Origin: Cladophialophora immunda
Lineage: Eukaryota > Ascomycota > Eurotiomycetes > Chaetothyriales > Herpotrichiellaceae
Reading direction: 5' to 3'
DNA length: 64,000 nucleotides
Assembly: GCF_000835495.1 (NCBI RefSeq)
Contig: NW_015622544.1
Coordinates: 3,066,855 to 3,130,854 of the forward strand
Position 1 is the first letter of the stretch. Every line of letters starts with the position of its first letter. The notes under the pieces were generated by a model. It searched no databases and was not told where the DNA came from. It saw only the letters and a list, made by a program, of their open reading frames with translations. A program made the translations under genes and the position numbers. This document shows positions 54,754 through 64,000 of this stretch, one piece after another.

Positions 54754-57700
54754 AGACTGGAGGCGAGAGGAGCAAGACTTAGCGACGCTTTTACCCACAT
54801 CTGATGCCTCACCCTGGACCTCGGAGGACGGACAGGATACACGACACGGCCAGAGTCTAGACGGACATTGATCAGCTCCGAGTATGTGCAAAGGTTCATA
54901 GCACTGTGTGAGAAGACATATACTATTAATGATTTAATCTCTGGTAGGTGTGCTGATGGGTTGTCACACAGCTCGACTGTGATTGTTTGTCGTCGTGCTT
55001 GAATCGGTTGACTGCGCATCAGACGAGAGGGACAGGATGGATAGTGTACCCTCCCTGCACAGGCTGACGAGGACGATGGGGACGATTGACTGAACTTGGG
55101 CACAGTTGCAGTTTAGTCGGTGGGAAGAGAAGAACAGAAACAACAAGATTCGACGACAGGATCCCTCAGAAGGAAGAAAGCCACGAACAGCACACACATA
55201 CACATACCAGCACAGATAAGAGGACACTCACTCATGATGCACGCATCCACTCCGGATATACGGACTGGCGGTTGAACCGATCACACATCCCTGGGCCCAG
55301 AGCGCACCCTCTGTTCCCTCTTCGAGAAAGGAATCAACTGACTGACACTCACGACCACCATCCGGGCTTCCTTCTGGGTCGAGTCGATCACCTCATTGAT
55401 TGGACGGGCGTCCACAGCAGCCCTGCGCCGTCGTGCAAAAGGTAAGGCGCGGACCATCGTTCTCCATTTGGGTGTCACGAGTCTTGTTTGTTCTGTTCCA
55501 CTCATTCACATCTCGTCCTTCCCCCCGTGTCGAAGCCCGCTCCCCGGTGTGGATTGGTCCCCTGTGTTGTCACCGCCACTGCATTGCTTCTGGGCCTCTG
55601 CGGCTTTATACCCATCTGAGATAAGACCTGGCTCTTTGAATACGAAGACACTCACACATTTCGAGGCAGCTTCTCCTTTTTCACGCAAGAGGTTGGTGTG
55701 TTGGCGTCATGGACCCATAGCAGACACAGGCAGATATTGCTCCAAGCATGGGTCGATGTCGTGTTCAGGCTGGGAACGGAATACGGAGGCGCGTCTTGCA
55801 TATCGCCCAAGCCCAGGTCGGCTCGATACGGTGCGGGCGAGGTAAGTCGATTCTCACCCTTGAACTTCCCCCGGGAAACGCATCAATGCCAGTGGTCGGA
55901 CTGATATGCTGCAGATGGTGGCTGTACGGCCTTTTTCGTGATCTGCCACATCTGCATACACGGACAGCCGATTGTGGTCACTCGTCTCGAGTTGAAGTGC
56001 ATTGGGGAAGGGAGCTGGCAAGGCTCGCCGACTCGATCGATTCGACCTTGGAACGATCGGCACGAGCTTTCACGGAAGGCAGCTCCCATGGCAGAACGAC
56101 CGTCCATATTTCTACAAACGTTGCACACTCATCTACTTGCTCATTCTCTGTCTCTGTGGGACGTGTCTTTGGGCACACGGCAAAGCATTGCAGAACCCTC
56201 GAACCTGTCTTGGTGTGTCTGTCCTCCTTCTGTCTTCCCGTGAGTCGGTATTATGTGTACCCCCAAAACAGGCTTCGATTCGGCTCCCTCTATGACATGA
56301 TTGCAAGTCGCCAAACCCGCCCAAAAACCTTGAGGTGCCGATATCCATGAATCGACCGGTCTAGAACCTCTCGCAGAGGCCAATGGAGCCGTTCCTGGAA
56401 GCCACCAAATCTTGCACTGCTCCACCCACCACGCTGACTCGCATAAGCAGTATCCAGTCGGTGATCCAACCTGCACACTTGCCGGGACCAGCATTGGATG
56501 CGAGAACGCCAGGGCGTTCATTGATACGACAGCTTCCCTCCCCTTCCGGCCCCCCTGAGTGAAGGTGCTTGCAACAAGCGTCGTCGATTTTCTGGTGGAA
56601 GAATAAACCCCGAGGCGCCAGAAGGTGCAGCTCCTAGGGACCCCTGCTCCCTTCAAGGGATTTTGCTTTTTCATGCACAGTTACGTCGGTGGCAGTTTGC
56701 TCCATTTTTGTTCCAATATCTCGTTTTTTTTCCTTCCGCAGCCAGGGTCTCCTAACCACATTGGGTTTATCCTTCTCGAGACCCCGATGGATGCATTGCA
56801 TTGCATGCATTGATTATCGCTGGGCCTGACAAGTTTGGTTGGCACAAGAGTCCCCCAGGTTAAGGGGTATTACGGGACGCGCTGGCTAGAGGAAGGGGCA
56901 GCTTGGTTTTTGTGGCTTGTCTCTGCATCGATGCCTGATGATCTCTTCTTTTTCGTTGATCTCTGCTTGCCCAATCCCGTCCGCGCCCGGTTCGTGATTG
57001 TTGTCCCTCCTTGAACCAGTTATTGCCTATCTCCCCCCTTTCTCCCCCCTTTCTCCCCATTGATCCGCCGTTGTGGCCGCGAGCGGTGTGGGTGAGAGCG
57101 AGAGGAGAGGAAGGGGGGTGTGGAGGGAGGGGAAAGAGGACGAGTTCTGAGATGCGTGTATGGACGCCCGGAAAAGGCTGCATATGCGCAATGCTGATCA
57201 TTCTGTTTCTGGGGCGCGGATGCCCACGTATTAGTTTAGGTAGGCCATTCTGCATATGGAGACTAGGTAGGTAAGGTAAGGTAGTGGGAGTCGTAGTCTT
57301 ACTGGGGCGGGTGTTGTTCGTCGATATTACTCCCCCTCTCGTCCTCGGCCGCAATTCACCCAGCGGTGCGAGGCCGTTTCAGGACAGTCCGTACGCGCTT
57401 GGTTGGCCTTTGGGCGCTGAAGAGGGGGCTGTGCCGTTCAGATACTGTAATGCCAGGTCGAGTTGAGTACATACTCTCAGACACAACATACATCCATCCA
57501 CATACATTACATATTATAGACGCGGGCAAAAAGTGGAAACCCCGGTCCGTTGCAACATCGAATCCGCGTTCTTCTCCCAAAAAGCCACCGGTGATTTTTT
57601 TCCCTTCGGACAGGGATGAATGCGAAAAGAGCCAGAATAAGCGAATAGGAAGCCCAAGTCGGCCTCGTTCCAACGCCTCTTCCTGCTTTTGATCTTCGAA

Positions 57701-57812
57701 GATCCTGCCCCCAATATCTGGCTGTGCGTTGGTGGGCGGAGAGAGGGATATATCAACTCACGCACGCACTTGCTTGCCCAAGTCAATCAAATCACTTTTG
57801 GCATAGGAAGAG

Positions 57813-57815
<3 letters not shown>

Positions 57816-57846
<31 letters not shown>
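57816..57846 (+). repeat. (TC)n microsatellite
   Basis: About 15 TC units in the 5' region of the small gene at 58069; typical fungal pyrimidine-rich leader or promoter sequence. Confidence 0.85.
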
Positions 57847-57849
<3 letters not shown>

Positions 57850-58021
57850 CTCCACAATACCTTCATCTTCTGGGGCTTGTTCCATCCGACTGAACTCGAA
57901 TGCTCCCCTCCTTTGCTTCAATTCCAACAGACGGTACAGAAAAGGCAAGAAAGCAAAACCGAGTGTGGGACTATAGTCACCCAGCATTACAATCTCCCGG
58001 CTTGATCAACACCCTTGTATC

Positions 58022-58042
58022 TCACACACACACACACACACA
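58022..58042 (+). repeat. (CA)n microsatellite
   Basis: About ten CA units directly before the ATG at 58069, followed by A/C-rich leader sequence favourable for initiation. Confidence 0.85.
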
Positions 58043-58068
58043 AACACACCCAACAAACAAAACAAAAC

Positions 58069-58374
58069 ATGGCCCACGCCAGCCCCCATCAGGATCTCTC
58101 GCCGCAAGACTCGACCTTCCTCTTCATCAACACGCTGCAAGAACAGCTCGCAAAGTCCGAGTTCGTGACCAGCATTAACACCAAACCCACAGACTCACAG
58201 CCCAACGCCACGCGGGCACCCGCGCCGTCAACCCCCTTGAAACCGAAGGAGAGCAGTCGAGCCTCGATGGCGTCCTCGTCCGCGTCGATGAAGCCGACCG
58301 TGCCCAAGTGGACGGACAAGGACAGCCAGGGGGCGCGGATCACGCGGTTAAAACCGCCCCGGCAGGCCAAGTAG
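58069..58374 (+). CDS. small Ser/Pro-rich protein, unknown function
   Basis: 101 residues starting MAHASPHQDLSPQDSTFLF. The first 40 residues (DSTFLFINTLQEQLAKSEFV) look like an ordered amphipathic helix; the rest is Ser/Pro/Thr/Lys-rich and probably disordered, ending ITRLKPPRQAK. There are no cysteines, no signal peptide and no membrane helix. Support comes from the A/C-rich leader with an ACAAAACATGG start context, the CT and CA leader repeats typical of expressed fungal genes, and biased codon use. The long upstream gene-poor region suggests complex regulation. I do not recognise the family. Confidence 0.55.
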   Translation: MAHASPHQDLSPQDSTFLFINTLQEQLAKSEFVTSINTKPTDSQPNATRAPAPSTPLKPKESSRASMASSSASMKPTVPKWTDKDSQGARITRLKPPRQAK

Positions 58375-59263
58375 GATCAATGGGGGCAGGAGAGGGTGTT
58401 GATGATGACGATGTCGGCGTCTCCCCCTCCTCTCCCTTCTCCCCTAGCCACGACGCGGCTCGACGGCGACTGCCTTTTTCGTTTCCCTCTGGCGTTGCCC
58501 CGTCGCTTCGCCACGAGATTCCCATGATGACACGACAGAGACGACCTTTTCTTCACCACTTGAAAACCATTTCGACACTCTTCTTTTTTTCCCCTTTTGA
58601 TACCCACCCCCCACCCCTCAGAGTAAAACAGACACGAAAACTTTGCAGGCAAAAGAGAGCTGCGGATTTTGCAAGGCAGGCAGGAACGCAAAGCAGAAAC
58701 TGGAGCATCAGGGCTTTGAAGAGAGGGCTGGTGTTGAGGGGGCACACTAGAGACTTGGGGGCCTTTTTTGTTTCTGGCAACGAGGAATAAATGGTAGACA
58801 GCGGGAAGATGCCCCTGCGATGTGGTTACCGCGTTTCTCTGAGCCGTTTCGCGGTCCTCGCGATGACGGTTGACTTTCTTGCACGGAAGCGAAAACCATG
58901 GGACCCTTGCTCATCACATGGCTGGACCAGCTCTGGAGAATCCAGACTCTGTTTTGTTATTGTCGTTGCGTCTCCCTGGTGTGTAGAGGGTCCGGAGGCC
59001 GAGCAAAGACGATACCTACAATGTATGGGATATGTGCAAAGGGTGCTGCTGTGTGCGGCATTCTGCCCTTTCCCCTCTCCTCCACGACCGGTCGCCGATC
59101 AAAGTTTGAATCGGTATCAAAGCCCCTTCGTAACAGCCTCCGTAGTCCCCCGAGGGGTCAATGAGCCCACATCTTTCCTTTCCTTCTCTTCTGTCTGCAC
59201 CCTCTCACAGCCGCGTCCTCTCCTGCTCCCCTTGGCCCGCTGATCTATCCACCCCCGCCCGCC
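58375..59263. other. convergent intergenic region
   Basis: 890 bases between the 3' ends of the small protein gene and the HIT gene. Pyrimidine-rich, with no gene supported. Confidence 0.45.
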
Positions 59264-60006
59264 TCACATCTTCGCCTTCAGCGTCTCGTACAGCTTCTTC
59301 AACTCGTCCATGTCCATCTTCTGCGCGGGCCACCCGATGCCCAGGCCCTCGGTCGTGTTCGGCTTCGGGATGAGGTGGAAGTGCACGTGGTCGACCTCCT
59401 GGTGGGCCAGGCGCCCGTTGTTCTGCAGCACGTTATAGTTCTCCGCGCCCGTGGCGATGGCGATCTTCTTCAGCACCTGCAGGATGTCTGCCAGCGAGTC
59501 GTCGGGGATGTCGGTCAGCTTGACGCCGTGGTGCTTGGGGATCACGAGCTATAGTTCATTGCAAAATATCCCCGAGCCGAGGAGGCCCCGGGGAAAAGTT
59601 GCGAGTTAGCATAGGTATGCCCATGGAGTGGGTTAGATTGCGGTTTGCGGAATTCTGTCTTGGGAGGGTTATAGCTTTCGTGATCATGCGTGCATGTGTG
59701 CAGGCAAAACCCGAGAGGGAGAGTATCGGAGAGGCAGATGGGGATCAAGGGCGAAGGGGCGTGCGTGCGTACTGCGTGTCCTCGACTCAGCGGCTGGATG
59801 TCAAGAAAGGCCAGGACCTTGTCGGACTCGAAGAGCTTGAACGAAGGGATCTCTCCTGCGGAAACCCAGACAGTTAGCACTCCCTCTGCACCGCTTGAGC
59901 AGACGAGCTCGTCATTTTCCACCGTGGCCACAGCAACAGCCCTGAAGAATCGGAATCGCCATTGATTCTCACCTTTGATGATCTTGCAGAAAATACATGC
60001 GGCCAT
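59264..60006 (-). CDS. HIT family hydrolase, HINT1/Hnt1-like
   Basis: Histidine-triad nucleoside phosphoramidase (adenosine 5'-monophosphoramidase type). Exons 60006-59973, 59855-59773 and 59548-59264 give 133 residues, normal for HINT1; a start at 60015 would add three. The sequence starts MAACIFCKIIKGEIPSFKLF with the Zn-binding C-x-x-C of HINT proteins, continues ALVIPKHHGVKLTDI, and carries the triad DHVHFHLIP with H93, H95 and H97. Introns of 117 and 224 bases are larger than most here, which hides the first two exons from simple prediction. Confidence 0.93.
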
Positions 60007-60693
60007 CTTGTTCATCAGCTGCGGTGCCCTTGCCTGCCCGCCTGCCTGTCTATCAAAGATCAAAACCAATCAACCGATAAATCAAGAAGAAATTCCGATA
60101 GCAGGACTGTTCCAAAGCACGTCTGAGAATATCAAATGTTGGCTGACCTTTTTTTCAGGACGTGAGTTCTCCCATTGTACAAACTGAGTGTCGGGGAAAA
60201 CCATTTGCCTGCGTCTGCAATTTACCTTCCCCGCTGTAGCTTGGGCGACGGGCGAGGGAGCTGGACCTTGGATGCGGGGAACACACAAGCTCCACGAGGG
60301 GTCTGTGCACGTGAGGGCCCGCCCAAGAAAAAAAGAAGTGATATATTGCAATCTCGAAATTTTCCAGTTGGAGTGGGACGAGCTATTGCAGAATCCATTT
60401 CTTGCCTTTTACCAGAGATGGCCGTGGCTACGCCCAAAATACTCCATTTATCAATCTTTGGACTCATTCAAGCCCTGCGTTATGCAGGAGCAGCTTTTGC
60501 TTTTTGCTCCGTCAGAAAAATGATTGACTCGAGTTCGAATCGTCGCATTCTGGAGTTTTTGTTTTGAAAATGCTTTTGTGTGTCCCGCTTTTCTCTTTTG
60601 CCACATTTCTGGCCATCCCTCTACCATATCAACTTTCGCCCACCACCTCCACTGGTCAAAACTGCAATCTTCACTATTTGTTCAGATGTTCGC
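60007..60693. other. intergenic region
   Basis: 687 bases between two minus-strand genes, holding the HIT gene promoter and the mannosyltransferase 3' end. An isolated GAGTTCGAATCGTC at about 60532 resembles a tRNA B box but has no partner A box. No gene seen. Confidence 0.45.
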
Positions 60694-62145
60694 TCATTCT
60701 CGGAGCTCGAAAGGTTCCCACGATGGACGGTCCCAAGTCCCCAAGCATTTGATCTGACCTGGTGGTTTTTGTTGCCAATTAATCTTGCTCAACTCAACAG
60801 ATTCCTTGTATGCCACAGATGTCACCGAACCATGCGCTTCTTTGGCTCTTCTCGAGTCGTCCACCGAATACCCAACGTTGACGCTCGGGATAACAGCGAT
60901 TTTGCCATGACCGAGCTTCCACAGATCCTTGGCCAAGTGAACCGGCTCTCCAAGGTGACACTCCTCATCTACCTCAGTCCTGAACCGGATCTTCGCCTCC
61001 AAGAAAGGTTTGGCAGTGAGAGCCACGGCCCCATTCCAACAAGAGAAGACCTGCAGGGGCTGCCCCAGCGAATATCGTGACTTGCTTGATTCATGGTTCC
61101 AAAAGAGGTTCTTGGAGAAATCCCACGACGTACTCTGGGGTACCTCGAAGAAGGTCTCGCCGTTCATCTGTCTTCCGATCCACGAGTCGTAAAATGTGCC
61201 GCCATCATCCAAGTTGTACCAGTCCATCCCACAAGTCATGTCGGCTTTCAGTAACGCTCGCTGATAAATCAGTTCCAAGATGTCTTCGGCACATGGTGCA
61301 ATGTCGTTCAGGAAGATAATCGTGGTTGATGGGTCATACGATTGTGCATGTTGCGTCAAAGGCCAGAGAGCTCTGTTTCGCAGTTCAGCAAGGGTAGAGA
61401 TACGTTCCATGCCTTCTCCCCCGGGCTGCAGCTCATTGCAAGACAAGAAGTACGACACTCCAAGGTGTTCCATCTCTTTTGCCAGGCTCTTCAAGATTTC
61501 GAACGTCCCGTCCGTTGATCTGCCCTCGACCACAGAGATGACACAAGCTTTGGGACCGAGGAACCGAACGACCTCAATGATGGCTCCAAGAAGCTGTGGA
61601 ATGATGTGGGCTGACTGATGGAGGTTCATTGCGAAGAAAAACTGCCGTTTTTGGGCGGAAGCAGTGGGATCGTGGAGACTGAGGTATCTGCTCGGGTTCA
61701 ATGGAGGGCACTCCAACTGTGGCACATCCCCATCACTGCCGTTCATGATTGAGTGGACGTAGTCTCTTGCCTTGTTGAATGAGTCGCGATCTGTTACTCT
61801 GTCTTTGCAATCAACCTGGAGCACCTGGGGTGCTTGTACCTCAATGGGTGTAGTAAGAGGTGCAGCAGTTGGTCGATCGCCTTCTCCAGGATGTTGAGCT
61901 TCGGCTTGGATCAAAGTCGCGGTGGCGGATGGAAGCTTAGAGCTGAAGGACGAGGTCGATGGTTGAACTGGTTCACCCAAGGTACTGAATGCAGTACGTG
62001 TTCGATTGAGTCCGTTGGTGGCGAACCGGAGACTGTCGTGCAGCTTGTCGATCAGAGGCTGCTTGTGTAGTTCCTGGAAAATCAGGAGAGCGAAGAGGGT
62101 CATCAGGAGAAGGGTTTGTCCCACGGAGACAGCCAGTTTCCTCAT
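60694..62145 (-). CDS. alpha-1,3-mannosyltransferase, CAP59/CMT1 (GT69) family
   Basis: Golgi type II glycosyltransferase, 483 residues, intronless. A short cytosolic N-terminus is followed by one signal anchor (about 8-25, GQTLLLMTLFALLIF), a Ser/Pro/Thr-rich stem to residue 110, then the catalytic domain. Family blocks are FFFAMNLHQSAHIIPQLLGAI, ISVVEGRSTDGTFEILKSL, MERISTLAELRNRALWPL, IIFLNDIAPCAEDILELI, DMTCGMDWYNLDDGGTFYDSWIGR and VFSCWNGAVALTAKPFL. The family was defined by cryptococcal capsule proteins CAP59 and CMT1; ascomycete members probably add mannose to wall or surface glycans (inference). Confidence 0.92.
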   Translation of the reverse strand: MRKLAVSVGQTLLLMTLFALLIFQELHKQPLIDKLHDSLRFATNGLNRTRTAFSTLGEPVQPSTSSFSSKLPSATATLIQAEAQHPGEGDRPTAAPLTTPIEVQAPQVLQVDCKDRVTDRDSFNKARDYVHSIMNGSDGDVPQLECPPLNPSRYLSLHDPTASAQKRQFFFAMNLHQSAHIIPQLLGAIIEVVRFLGPKACVISVVEGRSTDGTFEILKSLAKEMEHLGVSYFLSCNELQPGGEGMERISTLAELRNRALWPLTQHAQSYDPSTTIIFLNDIAPCAEDILELIYQRALLKADMTCGMDWYNLDDGGTFYDSWIGRQMNGETFFEVPQSTSWDFSKNLFWNHESSKSRYSLGQPLQVFSCWNGAVALTAKPFLEAKIRFRTEVDEECHLGEPVHLAKDLWKLGHGKIAVIPSVNVGYSVDDSRRAKEAHGSVTSVAYKESVELSKINWQQKPPGQIKCLGTWDRPSWEPFELRE

Positions 62146-62544
62146 TGTGAAATTTCATCTAGGCTGCACAAAGAGAGGGAGAACGGGGAGACAGCTCTCG
62201 CAATAGCTGGAATCCTTTTTGAAATCCACCACGTCAGGCAATTGCAGGAAGGAACGCCAGCAGCCAGCCACCCTTTCCTCCAGGAGACTTGTCCGCTTTC
62301 TTATCCTCCTTGACATCTACGCAGTTTGCCCTACACATTGGACTCTGCTGATCTTGAAGCCACAGGTAAGCAGTGGCAGAGCGAACGACCAGGTTGGAAT
62401 GTCTATTAATACGATTCTATCTGAACGTGTCTCAAGGACAACGGGAATACTGATATCGTGTAGGTATGCCACCCTCCCAGACGCGCACCGCTGCATCTAC
62501 CATTGCAATTGCATTCGAAAGGTTTACTGTGCTGAGTGGGAAAC
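62146..62544. other. intergenic region
   Basis: 399 bases between the mannosyltransferase start and the aspartic protease stop. No gene seen. Confidence 0.45.
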
Positions 62545-64000
62545 CTAAAAAGCAATCCTTTGAGTAGGATTAACCCTCTGGACAACACCGAATTGCTTCT
62601 TCCCAGCATCGAAGACCTATGTTTCGTTAGGGATCAATGCCCAATCCCCAGAGAATGCCACTTACCGCGTAAACACATTTCAAAAAGGTATCACCGTAGA
62701 TGTTGTATGGGAGTTTCCCTCGACCTTGAATGCCGCCGAAGACCATCCCGGTGTTCTCAAGTGGCGCGAATGCAATGTGCTCTGGCTCAATAACAATCTC
62801 CGCATCACCAACCGCGAAAGCGACATTAGGAATCTTGTCCGAAGGGGTAGTGGAAGGGATCAGCCAGCCTTGCTGAGATTCATCGTACTTGGCGCCTGGG
62901 ATCCCAGAGTAAATCTGCTCGACGAGATCATCATCGATGATCATCAGGGTTGTGCCAGTGTCAGCAATGGCGGTGTTTCCTGGCAACGGGATTTTCTTTC
63001 CGTTGATGGTAACGGATTCTGAAGCGAATTCCCAAAATCCGTTCCTGTCATCAACTGGCGTATAGGATATCTCTCCACCAGTCGCATGGACCACGTCGCT
63101 GTCAATACTTCCGAAGGTGAAGAAGGATTCCCCGTGGTCCGGATCTTTGACGTCTTTGTAGGAACCCATGTAGCACGTAAAGACCTCCTGGTCGTTGGGG
63201 ATATCCTCCTGGGCGATCATGTTGTCAAGAGGTGTCTTGACTGGTTCGGGGCTGACGGTGTTGATGTTGCCGAAGGCCAGGCCTAAGATGCCCTGGGAAG
63301 CAGTCTGGGTAGTGAGTGAGACGGATATACGGCTGGCTATCTCGACGGCCTGGCCTTGAATTGCAATGTCTCCAACCTTGACGGTGTCTGTAACCACTGT
63401 TCCTGATGCCGAAGAGCCATCTCCATACCGGATCTGCCAGGTGCTTCCAGCCATTGGCTTCTGGGTGGAAGATTTGCTGGGATCATAGATGGCAGCGCCC
63501 GATGCGGTTCCACTCTTCTTGGTACTGTCAGGGAGATGGCTGGACCAAACCTGGGGAGGGTTAGTTCAATGAAGGCATAAGTTACAAGAAAGCAGACATA
63601 CCCAGAAGTCGGCAGAGCCAGAGTCGAAGGTCTTTGGAGTTGTCAATACAGCACTTCCCCAAGTGATTCGTCTGTTGACTTACCACCTCAAGTTGCTGGC
63701 CAGGTGTGCCAATGGTGACCGGGCAGGTATAATAGACGTCATTCTGCTGATCTTGTGCAGTGCTTTCCCCACTAGATCAGACAAACGAACATGGTAGAGA
63801 GAGGGCGTGGCTTACACTTCAGTCGAGGAACCATCATCTTGACGTTTCATGAGGCGATTTTTCTCGTCACGATGATACCGACCCGGTCTGGCCGGGGTAA
63901 TGTTGTACTTGTTGTAGAGCCAGACAAGTGACTTGGTACCGTTGGCCTTGTAATCGGCATTGCGGCGGACGGGGACCCGGGTGACATTGGAGAGTGCCAT
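62545..64000 (-). CDS. pepsin-like aspartic protease, 5' end outside the window
   Basis: Aspergillopepsin-type A1 endopeptidase, truncated by the window edge. Exons inside (high to low): 64000-63816, 63771-63684, 63631-63602, 63550-62666 and 62616-62545, 420 residues. The visible N-terminus (LSNVTRVPVRRN to KRQDDGSSTEV) looks like a propeptide; the signal peptide should lie upstream, so the Met at 64000 is probably internal. The mature part has YYTCPVTIGTPGQQLEV, the first active site TFDSGSADFW carried alone on a 30-nt exon (DSG rather than the usual DTG), the flap IRYGDGSSASG, the second active site IADTGTTLMI, and the end IYGDTFLKCVYAVFDAGKKQFGV. The last intron must be removed to reach the final family-typical beta strand and the stop at 62547-62545. 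Confidence 0.9.

Larger units (their letters stand above)
54754..58068. other. 3.3 kb without a recognisable gene
   Basis: The largest gene-poor stretch here. The longest open frame is a 200-codon plus-strand frame at 55748-56350, with no domain and no supporting splice signals. C-rich tandem units of TCTCCCCCCTT type lie at about 57030-57058. A CT repeat and a CA repeat occur at the right end, within the leader of the small gene at 58069. A long untranslated transcript or regulatory region for that gene is possible but unproven. Confidence 0.45.

Noticed and set aside
55748..56350. 200-codon plus-strand open frame in the 3.3 kb gene-poor stretch
   Set aside because: Mixed composition without domain, signal or repeat; length is within what chance allows in GC-rich DNA.
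60525..60545. tRNA B-box-like GAGTTCGAATCGTC
   Set aside because: No A box or cloverleaf can be drawn upstream at the required spacing.
1..64000. CRISPR arrays, telomere repeats, rDNA, prokaryotic-style operons
   Set aside because: None of their signatures were seen; the genes are spliced and individually promoted as in a fungal nucleus.

Overview
The window is nuclear DNA from a filamentous ascomycete (Pezizomycotina; a Eurotiomycete is plausible but not proven). The evidence is many short GT..AG introns of about 45-80 bases with CTNAC-like branch points, a class I-type chitin synthase starting MAYNRI, a self-sufficient P450 fused to its reductase (CYP505 type), a Zn2Cys6 regulator, a GT69/CAP59-type mannosyltransferase, and gene spacing of roughly 0.5-3 kb. 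I support 28 protein-coding genes, most with exon-intron models worked out by hand. There are no rRNA genes, complete tRNAs, CRISPR arrays or intact transposons that I can see.

Left part (0.2-20.3 kb): an accessory, secondary-metabolism-like stretch. It holds a LaeA-like methyltransferase and a divergently transcribed O-methyltransferase, a secreted GH30-type glycosidase, a microsomal P450 and an FAD monooxygenase in the same direction, an RNase H-fold protein, a four-helix membrane protein, and the P450-reductase fusion. These are tailoring activities (O-methylation, hydroxylation, flavin oxygenation), but no polyketide synthase, NRPS or terpene synthase lies inside the window.

Middle part (20.4-45.2 kb): mostly housekeeping. 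In order: mitochondrial ribosomal protein uL22m; a large Prp24/SART3-like U4/U6 splicing factor; a MOT1-type molybdate transporter facing an SDR tail to tail with 13 bases between stops; a PhyH-type dioxygenase; a BTB/POZ protein; a serine/threonine-rich single-pass membrane protein and a convergent serine/proline-rich protein; a Zn2Cys6 regulator divergent from a TMEM234-type membrane protein; and the chitin synthase divergent from a low-molecular-weight tyrosine phosphatase.

Right part (45.2-64 kb): a 2.1 kb stretch with no gene I can support, then a glutathione S-transferase-like protein, an NmrA-like protein, a secreted HExxH metallopeptidase divergent from a Sec14/CRAL-TRIO protein, a 3.3 kb stretch without a recognisable gene, a small 101-residue protein, a HINT-type HIT hydrolase, the GT69 mannosyltransferase, and a pepsin-like aspartic protease cut by the right edge.

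No clearly new multi-gene system stands out. The most checkable oddities are a lost catalytic Asp in the RNase H-like protein, a likely one-base frameshift at the end of the NmrA-like gene, a GC-AG intron, a long in-frame N-terminal extension of the Sec14-like protein, a perfect 10-bp hairpin upstream of the splicing factor, and a tailoring-enzyme group without a backbone enzyme.
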